Assembly: GCA_035628875.1 (NCBI GenBank)
Contig: DASPIZ010000037.1
Location: 9,807 to 73,806 of the forward strand
Origin: Ohtaekwangia sp035628875
GTDB lineage: Bacteria > Bacteroidota > Bacteroidia > Cytophagales > Cyclobacteriaceae
Direction: 5' to 3'
DNA: 64,000 nt
Shown one piece after another: positions 16,673 to 25,744 of this stretch; position 1 is the stretch's first letter, and each line of letters begins with the position of its first letter. The notes under the pieces were generated by a model. The model worked only from the letters and a program-made list of their open reading frames with translations, searched no databases and had not been told where the DNA came from. The position numbers were made by a program, and so were the translations under genes.

Positions 16673-18091
16673 TTATTGCTTGTAGTACTTTTTAAGTTGA
16701 TTTCGTTCGTCCCGCAATTTTTCGCTTATCCCTACCTTATAAATGTGTGGATTCTGAAACCGCTTGTATTCATCGGGAAGCATTTTAATTCGCTGCTGTG
16801 AATAATTTTTTATTTCAGACAAGGAAGGAAGCCCAACTGCGTTTCCGTTTTTCATCACGGGATGAAGCAACGGTTCCTGCATAAGGTCTCCAAGGTGAAG
16901 CGATTTGTCAGGATCAGCAGGATGAAACATCGCGGCAGCGTTTGGCTCATCGTGCCGTGTGATTACGTCTGCTCCGAAAAATGTACCATCCGTATTCAAG
17001 GTGCGATACACTTGTTTTTTATCCGGCAGTGTTATTTTTATCAGGTTCTCGGATAATTTGATTCTGGGTTTTCCATCGGCAAAGGCGAGCTTATAAACAC
17101 CGTCAAGGGCGGCGTCTGGTGCACCCGTTACCAGGCTGGTACCTACTCCAAAAATATCGATCGGAGCTTGTTGGTCAAGTAAACTTTTGATGACGTATTC
17201 ATCCAGTTGATTCGATACCGTGATTTTTACGGATTGTAATCCTGCATCGTCGAGTAATCGTCGTGCTTGTTTTGAAAGGTAGGCGAGGTCTCCGCTGTCG
17301 AGACGAATGCCCTGGAGTTGGTGACCACGTTGTTGCATTTCTTTTGCTACGACGATCGCATTCGGAACACCGGAGTTAAGGGTATCATAAGTATCGACAA
17401 GAAGGACACAGTTATCGGGTCGATGACCTGCAAAGTCGCGGAACGCAGTTAACTCGTCGTCGTAACTTTGAATATAAGAATGTGCCATTGTACCGACTAC
17501 TGGAATATGAAAATCGCGTGCAGCCATAACGTTGCTGGTGGAATCAAATCCACCAACGACACACGCGCGGGTAGCATGATAACCTCCGATTCCCTGGGCC
17601 CTGCGAAGACCGAAGTCACTCAATATCCGGTTACCTGCCACCAACCTCATGCGCGCTGCCTTCGTGGCGATCAATGATTGGAAGTTCAGCATGTTCAGCA
17701 AAAACGTTTCGACAAGTTGTGCTTCGAGAATAGTGGCTTCAACACGAAGAATAGGTTCATTTGGAAAAACCAGTTCTCCTTCGCGCGCAGCATGAATCGA
17801 TCCGCGAAAGCGAAAATCCCTGAGACTATTTACGAACTCGTTGTTTAATCCCTGTGACCGAAGGAATTCCAGATCATCGGATGTGAAACGTAAATCTTGA
17901 ATGATGTTCAATACGTTTTCTAAACCGGCAAAAACGGTGAAGCCGCCATTGTACGGAAGTTTTCGGAAAAAATAGTCAAATACAGCTTCATCTTTACTTT
18001 TGCCTGTAAGGTAATAGACTTGTGCCATGGTAATTTGATACAAGTCGGTATAACTCCCTGTAAAGAAGTTCTGCAGTGTTGTGTTTTGCAC
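16673..18091 (-). CDS. pncB: Nicotinate phosphoribosyltransferase
   Basis: 472 residues. The N terminus GSYTDLYQITMAQVY, the HSYIQSYDDELTAF segment (with the His that is phosphorylated in this family), RLDSGDLAYLS and the C-terminal GVGTSLVTG are diagnostic. It makes nicotinate mononucleotide from nicotinate and PRPP with ATP. The only suitable start is GTG at 18091; no ATG occurs before the conserved region. First gene of the pncB-pncA unit. Confidence 0.94.
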   Translation of the reverse strand: MQNTTLQNFFTGSYTDLYQITMAQVYYLTGKSKDEAVFDYFFRKLPYNGGFTVFAGLENVLNIIQDLRFTSDDLEFLRSQGLNNEFVNSLRDFRFRGSIHAAREGELVFPNEPILRVEATILEAQLVETFLLNMLNFQSLIATKAARMRLVAGNRILSDFGLRRAQGIGGYHATRACVVGGFDSTSNVMAARDFHIPVVGTMAHSYIQSYDDELTAFRDFAGHRPDNCVLLVDTYDTLNSGVPNAIVVAKEMQQRGHQLQGIRLDSGDLAYLSKQARRLLDDAGLQSVKITVSNQLDEYVIKSLLDQQAPIDIFGVGTSLVTGAPDAALDGVYKLAFADGKPRIKLSENLIKITLPDKKQVYRTLNTDGTFFGADVITRHDEPNAAAMFHPADPDKSLHLGDLMQEPLLHPVMKNGNAVGLPSLSEIKNYSQQRIKMLPDEYKRFQNPHIYKVGISEKLRDERNQLKKYYKQ

Positions 18092-18366
18092 GATCTTAAA
18101 TTTCCATAATTATGGTTTATGTTCCTGAAAATTGCAATAGTTATCCGGTTGTATTGCCCGATATATGGATAAGAGTTTGATGAAAAGTTAAAATCAGCTC
18201 AGGTCTTCATCGGAGTCAACGGATCTAAAGCTAACGGGGGCCTTTCTAAAAGTCAAAATCAGTACGATTCATCATTTATTGGACTTGTAAAAACGCTAAA
18301 TGGGCGCTAGTTGACCGTTATTGATGTTTATAACTGAATGGCCTTAAAATAAATTTTCCGAAGATT

Positions 18367-18397
18367 TTGAAGTTACCGCAAAATTGAATTTACTTTG
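18367..18397 (+). promoter_or_regulatory. Likely promoter of the exosortase unit
   Basis: TTG at 18367-18369 (within TTTTG), 21 bases, then TACTTTG at 18391-18397, one base shorter than the TAnnTTTG consensus. This predicts a start of transcription near 18405 and supports the ATG at 18434 rather than the TTG at 18395, which lies inside the -7 box. The rest of the 342-bp divergent gap 18092-18433 shows nothing recognisable; the pncB promoter must be there too. Confidence 0.5.
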
Positions 18398-18433
18398 GAA
18401 TGCAAAGTACTTTTGAAAGAAATTAATTTTTCC

Positions 18434-20998
18434 ATGAATATAAGTTTTATCACACCAGAAATTGCACCCGTGAGCGATGTTTCCTATAAGACAAGGGACC
18501 ACCGAATCATTTGGCTCGGCTATGCGCTACTGCTTATATCGTTTAGCTTGTTTGTTATTTTTGAATTCCTTAACGAGAGGCAACGAAGTGGATCGTTTGC
18601 CGCCTTTGTTGTTCATTATTCGCTGGCATTAACTTATGTGGGCGTTCTTCTTCACCAGAAAATGTATGGCCTTAAAAAATCTTGGATGAAGAAAAACATC
18701 AGTTATACCATTATACTTTTACATCTTTTTCTGATTAGCGCTTACGCCTTAAATCGAGACATTCATGTGTTCGAAAACTCAGTTAACTGGTTATGTTGTT
18801 ATATCGTTTTGAGCTCAGTGGTCGTACTGAGCTTCCATTATTTTGATCTTCTGCCGGGCTGGATCAACAGGATACAATATTTGTTGTTGGGAAGCGCCAT
18901 CTTATTTTATGGCTACCTGGCAATTTTTGTAGCAGAAGTTTATGTTATCGGTGGGGTAGGTATTCTGTTTTTCGGCATTGGGGCACATATATTTGTGCCT
19001 TTAGTGTTACTGGTTTCCTGTGGATTTTTGATCAGGTATAGCCGGCGAAAAAAATTTATTTCATACGGTTGGATTGCTATAGGCTTTTTTGCGAGTGTAT
19101 TTTATACAGCGGGTTTCGTTACCGAATGGACGACACGGGTTTCGCAGATTGAAAGTTTGGCCAGCCAGTCTGTATTATATGAATCTGATTTACCTACATG
19201 GATAAAGATCGGCGAATCGGTGCCCAGTGATTGGATTACCGAGCGCATACTGAAATCTGATTTGGTCTATACGATGCACCATGAGTCAACTGGATGGCAA
19301 TTTTTTCCCAGTATAAGATGGGCCGAAGCGCGAAAGCACGATCCATTTGTGTTCATTTCTTCACTTTTTAAAACCAACGCTCTTTCAAAAGAAGATCGCG
19401 TAAAGATATTGCAGGCGATTTCTGGTTCGAGGCACAAAGCAGTAGAAAGGCTGTGGTCAGGAGATAACCTCACTACATCCTATATTGTTTCTGATATTGA
19501 TATCCATCCCGAATTTAGGTTATCCTACACAGAAAAATATCTCAACATCCGAAACGATGCGCGTGCTCATGGATGGTGGGGTAGCACGGAAGAAGCAATC
19601 TACACCTTTGATCTCCCGGAAGGTTCAGTCATTACTTCACTGTCATTATGGGTGAACGGACAAGAATCCAAAGGTATTCTGACATCGAAACAAAAGGCCG
19701 TCAAGGCATACAAAACCATTGTCGGAGTTGAACGGCGCGACCCTTCTGTAGTGCACTGGCAGGAGGGGAATACGGTAACCGTTCGTGTTTTTCCATGTAC
19801 ATCCGAAGAAGAACGCAAATTTAAAATTGGGATTACCTCGCCACTTGTTGAGCTTCATGGAAAGCTTCGCTATCAGAATGCCGTCTTTCAGGGCCCAAAC
19901 CCACATGAAGTTAAAGAAACAATTCGATTCCGATTTTTAGGAGATTATTCAGCGAGCGAAATTCCCAATGATTTCACCAGGGATAAAAACGGTGATTATG
20001 TTGCTGAAGGGGAATACAATCCTGATTTTGAAATGTTGTTTGACGCCGGTGCGCTAAGGCCTGATAAGAAATTTGTTTGGGATGGTTTTCAGTATTCCAT
20101 TGCTAAGCAGGAAAAGCAGTATGCTACATTTAATCCGGCCCGACTATTTCTTGATATCAATAAAAGCTGGACACCACAAGAACTCGGAAAGGTTAAAACG
20201 TTTTTAAAAGACAAAGAAGTTTTTGCCTACAATCATGACAGGTTTATTAAGTTGACTGACGATAATTGGGACCTTGTAGATGAATTAGCGCTTAGAAATT
20301 TCTCTCTGTTTCCCTTTTATTTAATTAAATCCCCAAAGGATGCGCTTGTAATTACAAAGGGAGATCCGCTATCTCCCCACCTGCGTGATATCAAAGACAG
20401 TAAATTTGCTGCAGGTATTAAGAGTTTCTTTGCGAAAGGTGAAAAGGTATACGTCTATAATCTAAGTGAAAAAACGTCCACGTACATTAAGTCACTTCGT
20501 GAATTACGTGCATTTGAATTTTCTACCGGTACCTCGGAAGAATTGATAAAGCTTCTGGCGAACCATGTTTATCCCAAAACAACTGAAACAGAAAACGAGG
20601 TTGTTCTTCACGATGCTGGTTTGGTAATCAAGAAACAACCAGCGGAGCGGGCTCACACAAGCAATGCGCCAGATCACTTGGTCAGATTATTCGCCTATAA
20701 TAACATTATGCGTCAGGTTGGATCGCATTATTTTACGGATGACTATTCGGATGCCAGATTGGTTGATGAAGCGTCCACGGCCTATGTGGTTTCTCCGGTT
20801 TCGAGTTTAATTGTATTAGAATCTCAGCACGACTACGACCGGTTTGATATTAGCAATAAAGAAGATAGTTTAAGAAACGCTTCCAGGCAATCCTCAGGAG
20901 CCGTACCAGAACCGCATGAATGGTTACTGATCATTCTGTTTTTATTGTTTGCTGTTATTATCACCTATCGTAAAACACAAATGAAGCCAGTAGCATGA
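18434..20998 (+). CDS. XrtN-system VIT-domain membrane protein
   Basis: 854 residues from ATG 18434. Six or seven membrane helices occupy residues 25-235. A large extracytoplasmic part contains a VIT domain (about 385-495; GWWGSTEEAIYTFDLPEGS, AVKAYKTIVGVERRDP). The C-terminal 30 residues look like an exosortase sorting signal: PEP at 825-827, a hydrophobic helix LLIILFLLFAVIITY and a basic tail RKTQMK. A VIT-protein/exosortase-N pair is a known Bacteroidetes combination. Its stop overlaps the start of the exosortase gene, so the protein is an obvious candidate substrate of XrtN (inference). Confidence 0.85.
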   Translation: MNISFITPEIAPVSDVSYKTRDHRIIWLGYALLLISFSLFVIFEFLNERQRSGSFAAFVVHYSLALTYVGVLLHQKMYGLKKSWMKKNISYTIILLHLFLISAYALNRDIHVFENSVNWLCCYIVLSSVVVLSFHYFDLLPGWINRIQYLLLGSAILFYGYLAIFVAEVYVIGGVGILFFGIGAHIFVPLVLLVSCGFLIRYSRRKKFISYGWIAIGFFASVFYTAGFVTEWTTRVSQIESLASQSVLYESDLPTWIKIGESVPSDWITERILKSDLVYTMHHESTGWQFFPSIRWAEARKHDPFVFISSLFKTNALSKEDRVKILQAISGSRHKAVERLWSGDNLTTSYIVSDIDIHPEFRLSYTEKYLNIRNDARAHGWWGSTEEAIYTFDLPEGSVITSLSLWVNGQESKGILTSKQKAVKAYKTIVGVERRDPSVVHWQEGNTVTVRVFPCTSEEERKFKIGITSPLVELHGKLRYQNAVFQGPNPHEVKETIRFRFLGDYSASEIPNDFTRDKNGDYVAEGEYNPDFEMLFDAGALRPDKKFVWDGFQYSIAKQEKQYATFNPARLFLDINKSWTPQELGKVKTFLKDKEVFAYNHDRFIKLTDDNWDLVDELALRNFSLFPFYLIKSPKDALVITKGDPLSPHLRDIKDSKFAAGIKSFFAKGEKVYVYNLSEKTSTYIKSLRELRAFEFSTGTSEELIKLLANHVYPKTTETENEVVLHDAGLVIKKQPAERAHTSNAPDHLVRLFAYNNIMRQVGSHYFTDDYSDARLVDEASTAYVVSPVSSLIVLESQHDYDRFDISNKEDSLRNASRQSSGAVPEPHEWLLIILFLLFAVIITYRKTQMKPVA

Positions 20999-22338
20999 TG
21001 GGACTTTTAAATCGTTATGACGTTGACTATGCGAAGTTAGCCTTTCCCTTGTTTTTAATTCTGATTGGGATAGCCGGCGGTATACTGGCTTTTCCCCTTT
21101 CTTATATTTCCTCCAGTAACGTGCTGATTGGATTATGTTTATTTCCCTTTGCTTTTTTTAAGGAAGGGCCTGCCCGAGTTAATTACCTGTATTTTATCGG
21201 TTTTACATTTTTTAGTGTACTTACCTACCGTTATCACCACAAGATTTTTTATTTCTTTGCCATATCGCTGTATGTTGTTTTTATTGTTGAGTTCTACGTG
21301 GGGCGGTTGAATTCATTGATGCTGTTTTTGATTGTCGTCATGTCGCCGGTTTTTTCGCAGGTAGCAATAATTCTTGGCTTCCCCATTAGATTATATCTCA
21401 GTGAATGGTCTGGTACCTTGCTTCGATTGGCCGGATTAGAAATCCTGGTTGACGGAAATATGATGGTATTGGATGGCTTTAGCTTCACCGTAGACGAAGC
21501 ATGTATGGGGTTGAATATGCTGGCCATTTCAATGCTTATGGGTGTTTTTGTAATCGCGCATCAGTATTACACAACACGAAAAAGGCTTTCATTGAAGTCT
21601 TTGTTGTTGTTCTTTATCATTGTTTTTGTTCTAAATGTTATCTGTAATCTGTTCAGGATAATTTTGCTGGTCATCTTTAAGATTATGCCGGAAAATCCCT
21701 TGCATGAACTCATGGGCGTGTTTTGTCTTATTTTGTATGTAATGATTCCGCTTTATTTTATTGCAAAGTGGATGATTTTTCGTATAGCCAATTCGTTAGA
21801 ACCTAGCCATTCCCCGGGTTTTAAATCTTTTAAACTTAAAGGTTTTTCTGTTGTGCTTGGGGTAGCCCTGCTGTGTTTAGGATATTCAATCGATCCGTTG
21901 CGTTCAGCATTCAGTACGCCACATGCGAAAGTATCGTTGCAAGGGTTGACCTCCATACCAATGAAGGATGGTATTACGAAAATGGAGAGTGAAGAATTAT
22001 TGGTATATGTGAAACCAATACCTGAATTTTTTACAAGTGAACACACACCGCTGATCTGTTGGAAGGGGAGTGGATATGAATTTAAAAAAGTTCGAAAAGA
22101 ACAGATAGGACATCGTGAATTATATCGCGGTGTGTTGATGAAGGAAAAGGATCTTCTTTACACCGCATGGTGGTATACGAATGGAAACACACAAACAGTT
22201 GATCAATTAACCTGGCGTAGCAAGATGCTCTTTGGTGAAGCGCGGTTTTGTTTGGTTAATGTCACCGCCAAGGATGAAATAACCCTGAAGCAGCATGTTT
22301 CGAGTATTCTCTCTGATAATCTTTTTAAAATTGACTAA
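20995..22338 (+). CDS. xrtN: Exosortase N (membrane transpeptidase)
   Basis: 447 residues, about eight membrane helices followed by a C-terminal extracytoplasmic domain of roughly 150 residues. The exosortase catalytic residues are visible: C170 in DEACMGLNM, R221 in CNLFRIILL and H237 in PLHELMGVF, in the usual order and spacing. Exosortases recognise short C-terminal signals (PEP-type) and cleave or transfer the protein at the outer face of the inner membrane. It overlaps the VIT gene by four bases and precedes a small membrane protein by five bases, so the three form one unit. Confidence 0.88.
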   Translation: MMGLLNRYDVDYAKLAFPLFLILIGIAGGILAFPLSYISSSNVLIGLCLFPFAFFKEGPARVNYLYFIGFTFFSVLTYRYHHKIFYFFAISLYVVFIVEFYVGRLNSLMLFLIVVMSPVFSQVAIILGFPIRLYLSEWSGTLLRLAGLEILVDGNMMVLDGFSFTVDEACMGLNMLAISMLMGVFVIAHQYYTTRKRLSLKSLLLFFIIVFVLNVICNLFRIILLVIFKIMPENPLHELMGVFCLILYVMIPLYFIAKWMIFRIANSLEPSHSPGFKSFKLKGFSVVLGVALLCLGYSIDPLRSAFSTPHAKVSLQGLTSIPMKDGITKMESEELLVYVKPIPEFFTSEHTPLICWKGSGYEFKKVRKEQIGHRELYRGVLMKEKDLLYTAWWYTNGNTQTVDQLTWRSKMLFGEARFCLVNVTAKDEITLKQHVSSILSDNLFKID

Positions 22339-22343
22339 TTGTT

Positions 22344-22841
22344 ATGGCAGCAGCTCATGTTGAAATCTCTAAATTAAAAAGGCAGGTACAAATCCTTATT
22401 GCGTTGTTTATTTCGGGATTAGTTTTTAGTGGTATAACAGCGTTTCCGATTGAAGCTGAATTGCAAATTGCACAACAGTGGATGGAAAACCTGGAGTGGA
22501 ACAATCGCTTTTCATCGTGGATTCAAGTGACATACAAGGGGGTTAAGGAAACCAATTCTAAATATCCATTCATTGCGTATGGCAGCGACTGGCTTGCCTT
22601 TGCTCACCTTGTCATTGCAATTGCATTCGGGGGACCTCTGCGGGATCCCGTAAAAAACATTTGGGTAATTGAGTTTGGCATGATCGCGTGCCTGGCAATA
22701 TTTCCCCTTGCTTTTATTGCCGGACCACTAAGGCAAATCCCGTTGTTTTGGCAATGTATTGATTGCTCGTTCGGAATTGTCGGCTTTCTGTTATTGTGGT
22801 CCTGTCACAAAAAAATCACAATGATGCGCAGAGCAGGTTAA
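22344..22841 (+). CDS. Small membrane protein of the exosortase N unit
   Basis: 165 residues, four predicted membrane helices (about 15-35, 83-100, 107-127, 135-155). No enzyme motif is recognised. A conserved-looking region between helices 1 and 2 (WMENLEWNNRFSSWIQVTYKGVKE) faces one side. Its position directly after xrtN suggests an accessory role in sorting. Confidence 0.65.
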   Translation: MAAAHVEISKLKRQVQILIALFISGLVFSGITAFPIEAELQIAQQWMENLEWNNRFSSWIQVTYKGVKETNSKYPFIAYGSDWLAFAHLVIAIAFGGPLRDPVKNIWVIEFGMIACLAIFPLAFIAGPLRQIPLFWQCIDCSFGIVGFLLLWSCHKKITMMRRAG

Positions 22842-22851
22842 TAAATTAACC
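22836..22851. terminator. Short dyad across two convergent stop codons
   Basis: GGTTAAT and ATTAACC form a 7-bp perfect dyad with a 2-base centre. It contains the TAA of the membrane-protein gene and the TAA of the thioredoxin gene. Weak as a terminator because it is AT-rich and lacks a T-run. Confidence 0.3.
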
Positions 22852-23169
22852 TTTAACCGGTTCTTCCAAAAACTGGTTGATCACCTGCTCCAATTGATTG
22901 GCATTCATTACGCCGGATTGGCGCCAGTGTACCTTTCCCTGTTTAAAAACCATCAGCGTTGGCACGCCTTGGATCTGAAATGATTGTGCAAGTGCCTGGT
23001 TTTTGTCGACATCAATTTTTATAATGGAGGCTTTGTCACCGATCCGGCTGGCCAATTCTTGCAGAATGGGCTGCATCATTTTACATGGGCCACACCAGGT
23101 CGCGGTAAAGTCTACGAGTACTGGCTTGTCACCATTTACCAGGTCATTGAAGGATTTTTTTTCTTCCAT
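22846..23169 (-). CDS. Thioredoxin
   Basis: 107 residues from ATG 23169. A longer frame to 23259 adds a basic, weakly hydrophobic leader, but thioredoxins normally start right before the FNDLV segment, so I take the inner Met. Active site WCGPCK, cis-Pro in GVPTLMVF, acidic residue in LVDF. A cytoplasmic disulfide reductase. It is divergent from the tyrosine ammonia-lyase gene and shares a 194-bp promoter region with it. Confidence 0.92.
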   Translation of the reverse strand: MEEKKSFNDLVNGDKPVLVDFTATWCGPCKMMQPILQELASRIGDKASIIKIDVDKNQALAQSFQIQGVPTLMVFKQGKVHWRQSGVMNANQLEQVINQFLEEPVKG

Positions 23170-23325
23170 AATTGCAACGTTTGATCTACAAATAAACACA
23201 TGTAGCAGCGTAAGAATTCCGCCGGCGCTCAAATAAAGTCGAAAAAAAATTCTTGTCATTCATGCAACACTACAGGCTCTTGCGGTCGGAAAATCAATCG
23301 GCAATAAAAATCACTTGAAGTTTCT

Positions 23326-23333
23326 TATTTTTG
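23326..23333 (+). promoter_or_regulatory. -7 box before the ammonia-lyase gene
   Basis: TATTTTTG fits TAnnTTTG exactly, 30 bases before the ATG at 23364. A TTG at 23315 is too close to be the -33 element. This is the first promoter of the pigment cluster. Confidence 0.55.
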
Positions 23334-23363
23334 GCCCTTTATTAAATAAGCGAGTACACGCAA

Positions 23364-24905
23364 ATGGTCACTGTTGGAAGTAAGAATCTGTTGGTTGAGG
23401 ATTTTGAACAAGTTTTATATAAAAACGTACCGGTTTCTATCGACGCCGGGGCAAAACAAAACGTACAGAAAAATTTCGAGTTTTTAACTGAATACGCGCG
23501 TGATAAAATAATTTATGGCATTAATACCGGGCTTGGCCCGATGGCGCAGTATAAAATCAATGAGCATGATCAACACCAGCTTCAATACAATCTGATTCGA
23601 AGTCACAGTGCCGGTGCCGGTCAGCATTTTACGGACGATCTCTCCCGGGCAACAATGTTGGCACGATTAAATAGTTTGCTGCAGGGTAAGTCAGGGATAC
23701 ACCCGGATCTCATTGACCTTATTGCTGAACTATTGAACCAAGGTGTGTCAGCGTGTATCTTCGAAAAGGGCGGAGTTGGCGCCAGTGGAGATCTCGTTCA
23801 ATTGGCCCATCTGGCACTTAACCTTATTGGTGAAGGACAGGTATTGTTTAATGGTAAGCTCCAGTTAACCGAACACGTTTTTCAACAATTGGGCATAACA
23901 CCGTTAAAGATTCGTCTTCGCGAGGGGCTGGCGATTATGAATGGCACGTCAGCAATGACTGGCGTTGGAATAGTAAATCTGATTCATGCAAAAAGGCTTT
24001 TAACTTGTTCGGTGATTCTTTCAGGTATCACCAACGAACTGATGAAGTCCTTCGATGACCACTTTTCGTTTGAATTGAATAACGCGAAACTTCATCGCGG
24101 TCAGGCGCAGATTGCAGAAATGATGCGTGGTTTTCTGGCTGATAGTAAGTTGATCCGGAAACGGCCGGAACATCTTTATCACAAAAAAATTGAAGAAGCG
24201 GTTTTTACCGATAAAGTGCAGGAGTATTATTCACTTCGCTGCGTTCCACAAATCCTCGGACCTGTATATGATACCATAAAACAAGTTGAGGATGTCGTTG
24301 TGAACGAACTCAATTCATCAAACGATAATCCGGTCATCGATCATGAAAAAATGAACGTATACCACGGTGGTAATTTTCATGGCGATTATGTTTCGATGGC
24401 GATGGATCAGCTTAAGATCGCGCTTGTAAAATTATCAATGCTTTCGGAGCGTCAGCTGAATTATATGCTTAACGATAAGCTTAATCAGAAGTTTCCACCG
24501 TTTTTAAATTTAGGAAAGCCGGGACTTAATTTTGGGTTGCAGGGAATGCAGTTTATGGCCACCTCTACCGTTGCAGAAAACCAGACGCTGTCGTTTCCCA
24601 TGTATGTGCACAGTATTACCAACAATAACGACAATCAGGATATTGTGAGTATGGGATGTAATGCCGCTTTAATGACCAGGAAAGTAATTGAAAATAGTTT
24701 TGATGTCTTGTCTGTACAACTACTCGCTGTCATGCAGGGAATTGATATTTTGCAATGCCAAAACAGGTTGTCCACAACAACGTTATCTATCTACAACGAT
24801 GTACGCAACATTGCAGGGGTGATCACTGACGATAAACCACGTTACGAAGAATTGCAGCGTGTTCGTAAATATTTAATAGCATTAGGTTCACGGTTCAAAC
24901 TATAA
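23364..24905 (+). CDS. Tyrosine ammonia-lyase (aromatic amino acid lyase, MIO family)
   Basis: 513 residues. The self-forming MIO cofactor triad is A140-S141-G142 (GVGASGDL). Other family signatures: catalytic Y51 in IIYGINTG, NGTSAMTG, and YSLRCVPQILGP. The stretch GPMAQYKINEHDQHQLQYNL with SHSAGAG closely matches what I remember of the characterised Flavobacterium johnsoniae tyrosine ammonia-lyase, and differs from that of plant PAL. It should convert tyrosine to 4-coumarate, the aryl starter of flexirubin-type pigments. Histidine as substrate cannot be excluded from sequence alone. It is followed after three bases by the ketoreductase gene. Confidence 0.85.
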   Translation: MVTVGSKNLLVEDFEQVLYKNVPVSIDAGAKQNVQKNFEFLTEYARDKIIYGINTGLGPMAQYKINEHDQHQLQYNLIRSHSAGAGQHFTDDLSRATMLARLNSLLQGKSGIHPDLIDLIAELLNQGVSACIFEKGGVGASGDLVQLAHLALNLIGEGQVLFNGKLQLTEHVFQQLGITPLKIRLREGLAIMNGTSAMTGVGIVNLIHAKRLLTCSVILSGITNELMKSFDDHFSFELNNAKLHRGQAQIAEMMRGFLADSKLIRKRPEHLYHKKIEEAVFTDKVQEYYSLRCVPQILGPVYDTIKQVEDVVVNELNSSNDNPVIDHEKMNVYHGGNFHGDYVSMAMDQLKIALVKLSMLSERQLNYMLNDKLNQKFPPFLNLGKPGLNFGLQGMQFMATSTVAENQTLSFPMYVHSITNNNDNQDIVSMGCNAALMTRKVIENSFDVLSVQLLAVMQGIDILQCQNRLSTTTLSIYNDVRNIAGVITDDKPRYEELQRVRKYLIALGSRFKL

Positions 24906-24908
24906 AAG

Positions 24909-25634
24909 ATGAAATACGCACTGGTTACTGGAGGATCGCGTGGCATTGGACGAGCAGTATGTTTAAAACTCGCTGCACGGCAGTACAACATACTCATCAA
25001 TTACAAGTCGAATGATGCAGAAGCCGAGAAGACCCTTGCCCTGGTGAAAGAATTAAATGTGAAGGCGGAGTTGTTGAAATTCGATGTTGCCAACAAAGAA
25101 GAAGTTGATGCTGTATTAGGAAAATGGATCGAGCAGCATCCTGGGGAAACAGTCGAAATACTGGTAAACAATGCGGGCGTAAGACAGGATGCCCTAATGA
25201 TCTTTATGACCGACAACCAGTGGAAAGATGTAATCGGGTCAAGCTTAGATGGTTTTTTTTATGTTACCCAGTTGGTAGTGAAATACATGCTGGTAAAACG
25301 TTATGGCCGGATCGTGAATGTGGTATCCGTTTCGGGATTAATGGGTATGGCGGGCCAAATAAATTATTCCGCTGCGAAAGCAGGTGTAATTGGAGCAACC
25401 AAAGCATTGGCGAAGGAAGTGGCGCGGCGAAATATTACCGTGAATGCGGTAGCTCCCGGATTCATCAAAACCGATATGACAAAAGATCTCAGCGAAGAAC
25501 AACTCAAGGCAATGATTCCCATGCAACGCTTTGGCGAAGCCGATGAAGTTGCCGATGCCATAGTTTTCTTATCATCTCCGGAAGCTTCTTACATTACGGG
25601 CGCGGTTTTACCTATCAACGGTGGCATTATCTGA
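24909..25634 (+). CDS. 3-oxoacyl-ACP reductase (FabG-like SDR)
   Basis: 241 residues, classical short-chain dehydrogenase: TGGSRGIG cofactor loop (7-14), NNAG (87-90), Ser in VVSVSG (140-142), Y153 and K157 (YSAAKAG), and C-terminal VLPINGG. NADPH-type features follow NYKSND. It should reduce the 3-oxo group after each condensation of polyene synthesis. Position directly after the ammonia-lyase and before the main cluster supports a dedicated role. Confidence 0.92.
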   Translation: MKYALVTGGSRGIGRAVCLKLAARQYNILINYKSNDAEAEKTLALVKELNVKAELLKFDVANKEEVDAVLGKWIEQHPGETVEILVNNAGVRQDALMIFMTDNQWKDVIGSSLDGFFYVTQLVVKYMLVKRYGRIVNVVSVSGLMGMAGQINYSAAKAGVIGATKALAKEVARRNITVNAVAPGFIKTDMTKDLSEEQLKAMIPMQRFGEADEVADAIVFLSSPEASYITGAVLPINGGII

Positions 25635-25676
25635 AATCTGAAGACGCGCCGCCACGCTTATTTTAAGAATTAATAT

Positions 25677-25684
25677 TATTTTTG
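25677..25684 (+). promoter_or_regulatory. -7 box before the main pigment operon
   Basis: TATTTTTG again matches TAnnTTTG; the surrounding bases (TTATTTTTGTGGCCC) resemble those at 23325 (TTATTTTTGGCCC). It divides the cluster into a two-gene part and a 20-gene part, although read-through from upstream is possible. Confidence 0.55.
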
Positions 25685-25690
25685 TGGCCC

Positions 25691-25726
25691 AGAAAGATGG
25701 CGATCAATAGTTGTGATCGCCTTTCT
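25691..25726 (+). promoter_or_regulatory. Leader stem-loop of the main pigment operon
   Basis: GGCGATCA (25699-25706) pairs with TGATCGCC (25714-25721), and AGAAA (25691-25695) pairs with TTTCT (25722-25726) across a small bulge. It begins about where transcription should start from the TATTTTTG box, and ends 18 bases before the ATG at 25745. A 5'-terminal hairpin of this kind may stabilise the mRNA or be a regulatory site. Confidence 0.45.
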
Positions 25727-25744
25727 GATAAGCTAACTAACCTG

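Noticed and set aside
23170..23259. N-terminal extension of the thioredoxin as a signal peptide
   Set aside because: The extension is not a clean signal (basic residues follow the hydrophobic part), and a Met lies exactly at the usual thioredoxin start.
23364..24905. Histidine ammonia-lyase of histidine degradation
   Set aside because: No hutU, hutI or hutG neighbours; the gene leads a pigment cluster, and the residues after GPMAQY resemble the known bacterial tyrosine lyase.
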